From: an uncultured Veillonellaceae bacterium
GTDB lineage: Bacteria > Bacillota > Negativicutes > Selenomonadales > Selenomonadaceae
DNA length: 35,903 nt
NCBI GenBank assembly: GCA_900318215.1
Contig: ONJV01000001.1
Location: 1-35,903 of the forward strand
Direction of reading: 5' to 3'
The notes under the pieces were generated by a model that was not told the origin of the DNA, did no database searches, and was given only the letters and a program-made list of their open reading frames with translations. The translations under genes and the position numbers were made by a program. Below, piece after piece: positions 20,937-27,867 of the stretch. Numbering within the stretch: position 1 is the stretch's first letter; every line of letters starts with the position of its first letter.

Positions 20937-21860
20937 TTACGGAACGGTCACGGTGAGTGCTTCGGCGTGGCGGATGGGGATGCGGCCGGGAGCGTTGCCA
21001 TCGAGGATGATTTTCGCGATGGCGGCGGCTTCGCGGCCGCTTTTTTCGTAGTCGATGCCGAGCGCCGCAAAGACGGGGCCGCGGAGCATTTCGGGGGAGG
21101 CGGCGATGGTGGGGGCTGGCGTGTCGTTTTCGAGCGCGGCGGCCGCGAGCTCTTCGATGTGGGCGGCGATGAGGTGGTCGGTCGGCGCAAAGAAGGCGTC
21201 GACGCGATGGGCAAAATAGCGGGCGGAAGGCGCGATGCCCTCCGCGTGGAAGATGGGGAGGACTTCGACGTGCAGACCGGCGGCCGTCGCGGCGCGCTCG
21301 AAGGCTTGAACTTCGACGGCGGAGGAGAGTTCGCGCGGGTCGTAGAGGATGCCGATGGTGTAGGCGCTCGGCAGGAGGTCGTGCAGGAGCGCGACAGCGG
21401 CCGCCGCGTCGTAGCGGTCGCTCGTGCCGGTGACGTTCGTGCCGGGGGCGTCTTCGCTTTGGACGAGGCGGGCGGCGGCGTAGTCGGTGACGGCGGCGCC
21501 GACGATGGGGATTTTCGTCGTCTGGCGCGCGGCGGCCTGCGCGGCGGGCGTGCCGATGGCGAAGATGAGGTCGGGCTGGCTTGCGACGATGCTTTGCGCG
21601 AGCGTCGCGAGGCGGGCGGGGTCGCCGTCGGCGTTGCGGCGGTCGATCGTGACGTTCTCTCCCTCATCATATCCCGCGTCCGCAAGCCCTGCCTCGATGC
21701 CGCGCTGCGCCGCTGTGAGCGAGTCGTGCGAGGCGGTCGAGAGGATGGCGATGCGGAGCTGATGATGCGGCGCACTGCGATGCATCGCAAAGAACGCGAA
21801 CGCGCCGATGATGGCGAGCGCGACGAGTACGGCGACGAGGTGGAAGCGAGAGATGCGCAT
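20937..21860 (-). CDS. ABC-type substrate-binding protein, TrpX/DUF534-like, orphan
   Basis: 307-aa periplasmic-facing protein. An N-terminal membrane segment (about 8-26) is followed by an ABC substrate-binding fold of the ABC_sub_bind (TrpX-like) family: RIAILSTASHDSLTAAQRGI, EAGLADAGYDEGENVTI, LIFAIGTPAAQAAARQT, IPIVGAAVTD, then GILYDPRE. AAGGAG lies before ATG 21860. The family usually sits beside a permease and an ATPase; neither is here, so the partners are elsewhere or lost. The signal has no lipobox cysteine, so it is probably membrane-anchored or released. Ligand unknown. Confidence 0.8.
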   Translation of the reverse strand: MRISRFHLVAVLVALAIIGAFAFFAMHRSAPHHQLRIAILSTASHDSLTAAQRGIEAGLADAGYDEGENVTIDRRNADGDPARLATLAQSIVASQPDLIFAIGTPAAQAAARQTTKIPIVGAAVTDYAAARLVQSEDAPGTNVTGTSDRYDAAAAVALLHDLLPSAYTIGILYDPRELSSAVEVQAFERAATAAGLHVEVLPIFHAEGIAPSARYFAHRVDAFFAPTDHLIAAHIEELAAAALENDTPAPTIAASPEMLRGPVFAALGIDYEKSGREAAAIAKIILDGNAPGRIPIRHAEALTVTVP

Positions 21861-21871
21861 GAAGAATCTCC

Positions 21872-21900
21872 TTGTCAGGCGGAGAGGAAAATGATATAAT
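21872..21900 (+). promoter_or_regulatory. Promoter of antitoxin RNA 2
   Basis: TTGTCA (21872-21877), 17-bp spacer, TATAAT (21895-21900). It matches the position and strength of the locus 1 promoter. Confidence 0.75.
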
Positions 21901-21906
21901 GAGACA

Positions 21907-21989
21907 CAAAGGATAAGAGGGTCATGTCTCCATGTCTCACCGAATCAAAAAGCCCCCTGCGGCCCGGTAAACCGCAGGGGGCTTTTTGT
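21907..21989 (+). ncRNA. Predicted antisense antitoxin RNA 2 (Fst/par RNA II-like)
   Basis: About 82-nt RNA predicted from the promoter above to the terminator at 21947-21987. Bases 21926-21941 (gtctccatgtctcacc) directly repeat the sequence over the start codon and ribosome site of toxin 2 (22113-22130, gtctccatgtatctcacc) with a 2-base gap. It is therefore complementary to toxin mRNA 2. The block tcaccgaatca after the repeat is the same as in antitoxin RNA 1, but the specificity segment differs. Confidence 0.7.
21947..21987. terminator. Shared bidirectional terminator of type I-like locus 2
   Basis: aaaaagccccctgcgg pairs with ccgcagggggcttttt around a 9-base loop. T runs on both strands can end both the antitoxin RNA and the toxin mRNA. 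Confidence 0.88.
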
Positions 21990-22027
21990 GTCATCGGTTG
22001 GTAAGACCGGGAGGACACACACGGGAA

Positions 22028-22120
22028 TTAACGCCGCCAGTCACGGAAACAGTCATACAGCGCATTTGCAAGCAGTCCTGCAAGAACGCTGATGGCAAAG
22101 GATAAAATAAGGGTCTCCAT
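22028..22120 (-). CDS. 30-aa hydrophobic peptide, predicted type I toxin (Fst/Ldr-like), locus 2
   Basis: 30-aa peptide starting METLILSF, with one membrane helix and the shared core VLAGLLANALYD, ending in FRDWRR. GGAGGTGAG (22133-22125) lies before ATG 22120. A longer frame to 22216 runs back through the promoter and is not real. The leader carries UACCUC (22161-22156), which can pair with the ribosome site, and GCCGCC (22167-22162), which can pair with GGCGGC at the gene end (22038-22033), as in locus 1. The family call rests on size, helix, tail and gene layout; toxicity is inferred. Confidence 0.8.
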   Translation of the reverse strand: METLILSFAISVLAGLLANALYDCFRDWRR

Positions 22121-22173
22121 GTATCTCACCTCCCTCTTCTCGCTTGATTGGGGTAGAGGTAGGCGGCACACAC

Positions 22174-22182
22174 AGTATAGCA
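22174..22182 (-). promoter_or_regulatory. Extended -10 promoter of toxin mRNA 2
   Basis: Minus strand TGC-TATACT (22182-22174), with GATTCCATC conserved upstream, as at locus 1. Confidence 0.6.
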
Positions 22183-22210
22183 TGGATTCTGACGCGATGG
22201 AATCCTTTCC

Positions 22211-22256
22211 TTCCAATATCTGTCAAACGATGGTATAATTCAAGGGAATGTTTGAC
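22211..22256 (+). promoter_or_regulatory. Promoter of the menaquinone cluster with flanking dyad
   Basis: TTCCAA (22211-22216), 17-bp spacer, TATAAT (22234-22239). The arms gtcaaac (22222-22228) and gtttgac (22250-22256) flank the -10 box and could bind a regulator or form a leader hairpin. Confidence 0.6.
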
Positions 22257-22278
22257 GGAAAAATAGGAGGAGTTTCCC

Positions 22279-23442
22279 TTGCTTTGTTCAAAAGGCTATG
22301 AAGATATCGAGGAAAAGGTCTTGAATGGCGAGCGGCTGACGCGGGAGGACGGCGTGCGGCTGTTTCACTGCCACGACCTCGCGTGGCTCGGCGCGATGGC
22401 GGACATCGTGCGGCGGCGCAAGAACGGGGACTATGTCTACTACAATGTGAACTGCCATGTGAATCTGACGAACATCTGCACGAGCCGCTGCAAGTTCTGC
22501 GCGTTCGGCCGCGATGCCGACGACCTCGGCGCCTACGAGATGACGAAGGAGCAGGCGCTCGACCTCGTGCGCGATGCCATGCGCGACCCGGATCTCGCGG
22601 GGCTGCACATCGTCTCGGGCCTGCACCCGACGTGGACGTTCGAGCAGTACTTGGGCATCGTGCGCGCGCTGCATGAGGCGTATCCCGAGCTCTATATCAA
22701 AGGCTTCACAGGCGTCGAGATCACGCATTTCGCGCAGATTTCGGGCCTTTCCGTGCGCGAGGTGCTGACGCGGCTGCGCGATGAGGCGGGACTCCAGGCC
22801 ATCGCGGGCGGCGGCGCGGAAATCCTCTCCGACCGCGTGCGCGGCAAGCTCTGCCCGAAAAAGGCGACGGCTGACGAGTGGCTGGGCGTCGCGCGGACGG
22901 CGCACGAGCTCGGCATCCAGTCGAATGCCTCGATGCTCTACGGCCATATCGAGACGCTTGAGGAGCGCGTCGACCACCTGATGAAGCTGCGTGCGCTGCA
23001 GGATGAGACGCATGGCTTCCTGACGTTCATCTGCTTCCCGTTCCTGCCCGCAAATACGGAGCTCGGCAAGAAGGTGCGGCAGACGAGCGTCTGGGACGAC
23101 CTCAGGACGATGGCGATTTCGCGCCTGATGCTTGACAACTTCCCGCACATCAAGGCGTACTGGGTCATGCTGACCGTCCCCGTCGCGCAGGTCGCGCTCG
23201 GCTTCGGCGCGGACGACATCGACGGCACGGTGCACAAGGAAACCATTCTCCACGACGCCGGCGCCAAGAGCCCGCGGGCGCTCTCGGAGGACAAGATTGT
23301 CTCCCTCATCCGCGAGGCCGGCCGCATCCCGGCGGCATGCGACTGCAACTATCGTGTCCTGCATACGTTCGGGACGATCGAAGGCCTGAAGCGTCATCAA
23401 GTGGCAGACCGCCTTGAAAGTGTGTCGAAGATTCCGTATTAA
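22279..23442 (+). CDS. mqnE: Radical SAM aminofutalosine synthase (MqnE-like, copy 1)
   Basis: 387-aa radical SAM enzyme of the MqnE/MqnC/CofH group. MqnE joins SAM's adenosyl group to the chorismate-derived enolpyruvyl benzoate to give 6-amino-6-deoxyfutalosine in menaquinone synthesis. The cluster motif is CTSRCKFC (C67, C71, C74), preceded by NCHVNLTNI; later GGGAEILSDRVR and LCPKKATADEW match the family. The start is TTG 22279, 8 bases after TAGGAGG. It is closely related to the next gene. Which of the two is the true MqnE cannot be settled from sequence alone. Confidence 0.85.
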   Translation: MLCSKGYEDIEEKVLNGERLTREDGVRLFHCHDLAWLGAMADIVRRRKNGDYVYYNVNCHVNLTNICTSRCKFCAFGRDADDLGAYEMTKEQALDLVRDAMRDPDLAGLHIVSGLHPTWTFEQYLGIVRALHEAYPELYIKGFTGVEITHFAQISGLSVREVLTRLRDEAGLQAIAGGGAEILSDRVRGKLCPKKATADEWLGVARTAHELGIQSNASMLYGHIETLEERVDHLMKLRALQDETHGFLTFICFPFLPANTELGKKVRQTSVWDDLRTMAISRLMLDNFPHIKAYWVMLTVPVAQVALGFGADDIDGTVHKETILHDAGAKSPRALSEDKIVSLIREAGRIPAACDCNYRVLHTFGTIEGLKRHQVADRLESVSKIPY

Positions 23443-23447
23443 AAGAG

Positions 23448-23640
23448 AAGCCCCCCTCTCAGAGGGGGGACGGGCCCGAAGGGCGGGGGGAGTGTCGAAG
23501 GTAGAATGTGAATTCAGATGGCGATTGTGTAGTCGAAGGTACATTTTCCCTTCGCCTGTACAATCCATCAAATTTGCACGTCCTACCTTCGCCACTCCTT
23601 CAGTCTCGCTTCGCTCGACAGCTCCCTCTGAGAGGGAGCC
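23448..23640. repeat. Composite repeat: forward and reverse units in inverted order
   Basis: Forward unit 23448-23504 (inner arm gtgtcgaaggtag) and reverse unit 23582-23640 (cctaccttcgccactcc). It begins 6 bases after the mqnE copy 1 stop and fills most of the 257-bp gap. A long open frame reading into the next gene from 23508 is an artefact of the repeat. Confidence 0.8.
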
Positions 23641-23699
23641 TTGCGGAATTTGCTACGCTCATTCATAGTAAGAGACAATCGAAATCATCAGGTGACAAA

Positions 23700-24806
23700 G
23701 TGATTGATAATCAGCAACAAATCGCAGCCGCGCGCAAAAAGGCCGTCGAGGGCGGCCGTCTTTCCATTGACGACGCGCTGGCGCTTTATGAGGACAACGA
23801 CCTCCTGTTCCTTGCCGACTGTGCGCGGCGGGCGAAGGAGCGGGCGAGCGGGCGGTCGGTCTATTATACGGTGAACCGCCATATCAATCTGACGAACATC
23901 TGCTCGTCGAACTGCCCGCTCTGCGCGTTCCAGGTCGAAGAGGGCGATGCGCGCGGATATGTGCTCGAGACGGACGACATCGCGCGGATTCTTGACGATG
24001 CGAAAAAGGTCAAGAATCTCTCGGAAATCCATATCGTTTCGGCGCTCCATCCGTCGAAACCGTTTTCTTATTACGTCGATGTCGTGAAGCAGGTCAAGGC
24101 CGCGCTGCCGGACGCCGACTGCAAGGCGTTCACGCCCGTCGAGGTCGTGAATTTCTCGAAGATGACGGGCAAATCCGTCCGCGAAGTGCTTGAAATCCTC
24201 AAGGATGCGGGCCTCGACTCGCTGCCGGGCGGCGGCGCGGAAATCCTTTCGGACCGCGTGCGGCAGATCATCTGCCCGAAGAAGGCGACGGCGGCGGAGT
24301 GGGAGACGACCATGCGCACGGCGCACAGCCTCGGCATCCGCACAAATGCCTCGATGATGTACGGCCACATCGAGACCGTGCGCGAGCGTTTCGAGCACCT
24401 CGCGACGCTCCGCGCCATCCAGGATGATACAAGGGGCTTTCAGGCATTTATGCTGTTCCCGTTCCACCCCGCGCATACGAAGCTCGGCGAGGAATATCAT
24501 CTCACGCGCGTCGGCGCCTGGGAAGACCTCAAGATGATGGCGCTCTCGCGCCTGTTCCTCGACAACATCGCGCATGTCAAGGCGTTCTGGATCATGATGA
24601 CGCTGCCGATTGCCGAGCTCGCGCTGCAGTTCGGCGCGGATGACCTCGACGGCACGATCGGCGAGGAAAAAATCATCCACGCGGCCGGTGCCAAGACGCA
24701 GACGGGCATCACGAAAGCAAAGCTCCAGAGCATCATCCGCGAGGCGGGCTACGACCCCGTCGAGCGCGATACGTTCTACCACGCGATCAGCAGCCTCCCT
24801 CATTGA
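23700..24806 (+). CDS. mqnE: Radical SAM aminofutalosine synthase (MqnE-like, copy 2)
   Basis: 368-aa radical SAM protein similar to the preceding gene: VNRHINLTNI, CSSNCPLC (C68, C72, C75), IHIVSALHPSKPFSYYVDVV, LPGGGAEILSDRVRQI and CPKKATAAEWE. I start at GTG 23700 behind CAGGTGAC; the frame extends to 23508 but that part lies in repeat sequence with no family similarity. The last few codons (SSLPH) and the TGA stop fall in the next interspersed repeat (from 24791). Both copies keep all three cluster cysteines, so both are probably active. Division of labour is unknown. Confidence 0.85.
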   Translation: MIDNQQQIAAARKKAVEGGRLSIDDALALYEDNDLLFLADCARRAKERASGRSVYYTVNRHINLTNICSSNCPLCAFQVEEGDARGYVLETDDIARILDDAKKVKNLSEIHIVSALHPSKPFSYYVDVVKQVKAALPDADCKAFTPVEVVNFSKMTGKSVREVLEILKDAGLDSLPGGGAEILSDRVRQIICPKKATAAEWETTMRTAHSLGIRTNASMMYGHIETVRERFEHLATLRAIQDDTRGFQAFMLFPFHPAHTKLGEEYHLTRVGAWEDLKMMALSRLFLDNIAHVKAFWIMMTLPIAELALQFGADDLDGTIGEEKIIHAAGAKTQTGITKAKLQSIIREAGYDPVERDTFYHAISSLPH

Positions 24807-24971
24807 GGGAGGGGGACCGCGAAGCGGTGGTGGGAGTAGTAAGGTGCTGGAGACTAGCAAGAATACATGTGTTGCTAAAGTCTTTTAGCAACGTTTTGCA
24901 TACTTGTCCGGCTTCAGTATCCAACTACTCCCCCAGCCTCACTTCGTTCGGCAGCCCCCTCTAGAGGGGGC
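24791..24971. repeat. Composite repeat: forward and reverse units in inverted order
   Basis: Forward unit 24791-24846 (GAGGGAGG, ACCGCGAAGCGGT, gtagtaaggtgctgg) and reverse unit 24925-24971. The core contains gttgctaaa-gtct-tttagcaac plus GTTTT, a terminator-like hairpin at about 24872-24899. The left unit supplies the stop of mqnE copy 2. Confidence 0.8.
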
Positions 24972-25021
24972 CAGCTCCTTTAAGGATGGGCTGGATGATA
25001 AACTTACGAAAAGGTGTATCT

Positions 25022-26065
25022 ATGAACCGTATCACAGAAAACGAAGCCGTTGATGCATTAAAGCACGGCGACGTCCTCGCCCTCGGCCGCGCGGCTGATG
25101 CCATCCGCCGCGAACGCTATGGCGATACCGCGACGTTCCTGATCGACCGCAACATCAACTACACGAACGTCTGCCAGAACGAGTGCCGTTTCTGCGCGTT
25201 TTACTGCAAGCAGGACGACCCGCGCGCGTATCTGCTCTCGACGGACGAAATCCTCGCGAAGTGCCGCGAGACGGCCGAGGCGGGTGGCACGCAGGTCATG
25301 ATCCAGGGCGGGCTCTATCCGGGGCTCGGCCTCGACTATTACCTCGATATGCTGCAAGCCATCAAGCGCGAATTCCCGCAGCTCGTCATTCACTCGTTCA
25401 CGGCGACGGAAATCCAGCATTTCGCAAAGGAAGCGGGGCTCTCCATCCGCGAGACGCTGCTGCGCCTGCAGGACGCGGGCCTCGCGAGCCTGCCGGGCGG
25501 CGGCGCGGAAATCCTCGACGACGCCGTGCGGAGCCGCGTGAGCCCGAAGAAGATTTCGACCGACGACTACCTCGACGTCATGCGCACGGCGCACGAAATC
25601 GGCATGGAGAGCACGGCGACGATGGTCATCGGCCTCGGCGAGACCATGGAGCAGCGCATCGCGAGCATGGCGCGCATCCGGCGTCTCCAGGACGAGACGG
25701 GCGGCTTCCGCGCGTTCATCATGTGGACGTTCCAGCCCGGCCACACGGCGCTTGAGCGCGATGGTGAGGCGGGGGAAAAAGTCTCGGCCATCGACTACAT
25801 GAAGACGCTCGCGCTCTCGCGCCTGTTCTTCGACAACATCGCCCATATCCAGGGCTCGTGGGTCACGCAGGGCGAGCGTATCGGCCAGCTCACGCTCGGC
25901 TTCGGCGCCGATGATGCGGGCAGCATCATGCTCGAGGAAAACGTTGTCCGCGCGGCGGGCACGCGCTACGACATGACGGAAAACAAGATGGTGCGCCTGA
26001 TTCGCGCCGCTGGTTTCACGCCCGCGCAGCGCGACACGGAGTATCACGTCATCCGAAATTTCTGA
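25022..26065 (+). CDS. mqnC: Cyclic dehypoxanthinyl futalosine synthase
   Basis: 347-aa radical SAM enzyme that cyclises dehypoxanthine futalosine, the step after base removal in the futalosine pathway. Motifs: NINYTNVCQNECRFCAFYCK (C51, C55, C58), VMIQGGLYPGLGLDYYLDML, SLPGGGAEILDDAVRSRVSP and GWVT-like GSWVTQG. ATG 25022 follows AAAGGTG; an upstream frame from 24986 is in the repeat flank. The order mqnE-mqnE-mqnC is kept on one strand and the next gene is 21 bases away. Confidence 0.92.
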   Translation: MNRITENEAVDALKHGDVLALGRAADAIRRERYGDTATFLIDRNINYTNVCQNECRFCAFYCKQDDPRAYLLSTDEILAKCRETAEAGGTQVMIQGGLYPGLGLDYYLDMLQAIKREFPQLVIHSFTATEIQHFAKEAGLSIRETLLRLQDAGLASLPGGGAEILDDAVRSRVSPKKISTDDYLDVMRTAHEIGMESTATMVIGLGETMEQRIASMARIRRLQDETGGFRAFIMWTFQPGHTALERDGEAGEKVSAIDYMKTLALSRLFFDNIAHIQGSWVTQGERIGQLTLGFGADDAGSIMLEENVVRAAGTRYDMTENKMVRLIRAAGFTPAQRDTEYHVIRNF

Positions 26066-26086
26066 CCCGAACGAAGGAGGGCCCGC

Positions 26087-27850
26087 ATGAACTGGAACGT
26101 CTGGAAGAACCGCCCAGAAGAGCGCTGGGCCCTCCGCCTCGTGCTCATCTTCGTCTTGGGCATCGTCCTGCTCGGCGCGGCCGACCTCGCCATTTTCCGA
26201 GGTTCTATGGAGCCGCGCGGCGGCGATCTGCGCCCGCAGGCACAGGTCACGGTCTATGAGCGCGGCGGCGGCGTCCACAAAGACACGTCGCTCGCGCCGC
26301 TCCTCCATCGCGGCGACCGTGCCGTCGTCCGCATCCCGCTGCCGCGCGAACTCAGCCGTCCGCAGGCCGTGCTCGCTCTCACGGCCGAGCATGTCTGCCT
26401 GTGTGCCGCATGGGACGGCCGCGTCCTCGACCACTATGGCATGGGCGATGTCGCGCCGTACAAGCTGTTTGGCAAGGTCACGCGCTTCGTCCCCATCCCT
26501 GATGGAGCCTATGGCAGCGATATCGTCATCGAGATGACGGCCATGCAGGATCAGGCGCATGCCTTCCTGATGCCCATCTACCTCATGGATGCGGGCACGA
26601 GCTGGCATTATCCGTTGGAGGAAAATGTGCTGTTCTTCCTGCTGTTCCTCTCGACGCTCGTCCTGCTCGTCGTCGCCCTCGTGCTGCTCGTGGCCTGGTG
26701 GCATGTGAAGCTCGTCCGGCGCGGCATCGCGCTCGCCATCTTTTCCATCAGCTTCATCGTCTGGATGATGGGCTATCAGGGCATGCTGCCCATCCTGTCC
26801 GCCGATCCCTATCAGAATGCCTGTGTCGAATACGGCGCGCTGTTCTTCCTCCCGCTGCCATTCCTCACGTACCTGCTTCTCGCCGAGCAGGACGAAGGAC
26901 GGCGGCGCACGTATGGCGTCCTGCGCATCTGGTTTGGCGCGCTCCTCGTTTTCGCCGTCAGCTTTCAGGCGACCGGCGTCTGCTCGATGAAGACGCTGCT
27001 GCCGCTGCTGCACATCACGATTTTCGTGGCCGTCCTGCTCGTCGTCTGGCACAGGTTCCACCCCCTCGGCAAAGAACCCGTCTGGGACATCCTGTTCCGC
27101 TATGGCTTCCTCGCAACGTTCGCCTCCGTCGTGCTCGGCATGATCCAGTTCTATCTCGTCAACTACTTCGGCTTCTCGGCGCAGTTGTTCTTCGCGAACA
27201 AGGTCATCGCGAGCGGCCTGCTCATCTTCCTCCTGACCATCATCTTCTGCTACGTCTACCGCTTCGTCGGGCAGGTCATGCATTCGCAGGAAAACCGCAT
27301 CTACAAGCGCATGGCGCTGCAGGACATGCTGACAGGCCTGCTCTCTCGTGCCGGCGTCTTTGACGCCGTGCGCTCCCTGCGCCTCAGCGACCGCTACGCC
27401 GTCCTCTTCTTCGACGTCAATGGGCTCAAAGAGGCGAACGACCTCTACGGCCATGCGACGGGCGACCGCCTGCTGCGCGTGACGGCCGCCATCCTCGAAG
27501 ACATCTTCCAGCCTGCGGGCTCGGAGAATCTCTGCGCCCGTGTCGGCGGCGATGAATTCCTCGTCGTCGTCCGCGGGGAGGACCTTTCCCGCATCGAATC
27601 CCTCTGCACGGCCGTCCGCCACCAGCTCGAAAGCCTCGCCGGAAAGTCTGGCTTCCCGAAAGACACCTCGATTTCCTGCGGCGTCAGCGAAAACAACCCC
27701 GCGAGCCCGAAAGCCTTCGAAGAGCACATCAAGATTGCCGACGACCGCATGTACGCGGCGAAGAACGCCTACAAGCGCAAGAAATACGGCGGCCGTCGCG
27801 CCAGCGACCGCGTGTTCCTGCGAGAAAATGAACCTCCTGAAAAATCTTGA
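26087..27850 (+). CDS. 7TM-type membrane diguanylate cyclase (GGDEF)
   Basis: 587-aa protein. An N-terminal membrane helix and an extracytoplasmic region (about 40-175) precede seven or so membrane helices (about 180-400), a 7TMR-DISM-like layout. A C-terminal GGDEF domain (about 420-575) has DMLTGLLSRAGVF, VLFFDVNGLKEAND, and RVGGDEF with an intact GGDEF at about 487-491. The RxxD inhibitory site five residues upstream is absent, so product inhibition is not expected. It should make cyclic di-GMP in response to an external or membrane signal. AAGGAGGG lies before ATG 26087. It is embedded in the menaquinone operon, which is unusual. Confidence 0.88.
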   Translation: MNWNVWKNRPEERWALRLVLIFVLGIVLLGAADLAIFRGSMEPRGGDLRPQAQVTVYERGGGVHKDTSLAPLLHRGDRAVVRIPLPRELSRPQAVLALTAEHVCLCAAWDGRVLDHYGMGDVAPYKLFGKVTRFVPIPDGAYGSDIVIEMTAMQDQAHAFLMPIYLMDAGTSWHYPLEENVLFFLLFLSTLVLLVVALVLLVAWWHVKLVRRGIALAIFSISFIVWMMGYQGMLPILSADPYQNACVEYGALFFLPLPFLTYLLLAEQDEGRRRTYGVLRIWFGALLVFAVSFQATGVCSMKTLLPLLHITIFVAVLLVVWHRFHPLGKEPVWDILFRYGFLATFASVVLGMIQFYLVNYFGFSAQLFFANKVIASGLLIFLLTIIFCYVYRFVGQVMHSQENRIYKRMALQDMLTGLLSRAGVFDAVRSLRLSDRYAVLFFDVNGLKEANDLYGHATGDRLLRVTAAILEDIFQPAGSENLCARVGGDEFLVVVRGEDLSRIESLCTAVRHQLESLAGKSGFPKDTSISCGVSENNPASPKAFEEHIKIADDRMYAAKNAYKRKKYGGRRASDRVFLRENEPPEKS

Positions 27851-27867
27851 AAGGATGAATCTCTGCT

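Noticed and set aside
19268-20956. 562-codon plus-strand open frame opposite the AAA-ATPase gene
   Set aside because: The minus-strand product has Walker and nuclease motifs; the plus-strand product has none and is low complexity in places.
22121-22216. Upstream extension of the 30-aa peptide at locus 2 to 62 residues
   Set aside because: It would run through the -10 promoter and the ribosome site; the paralogous locus keeps only the 30-codon frame.
23508-23699. N-terminal extension of mqnE copy 2 by 64 codons
   Set aside because: The extension is translated from the composite repeat and its flank; GTG 23700 has a ribosome site and begins the family-like sequence.
25058-27727. 889-codon minus-strand open frame opposite mqnC and the GGDEF gene
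   Set aside because: It spans two unrelated plus-strand genes and the gap between them, with composition typical of an antisense shadow.
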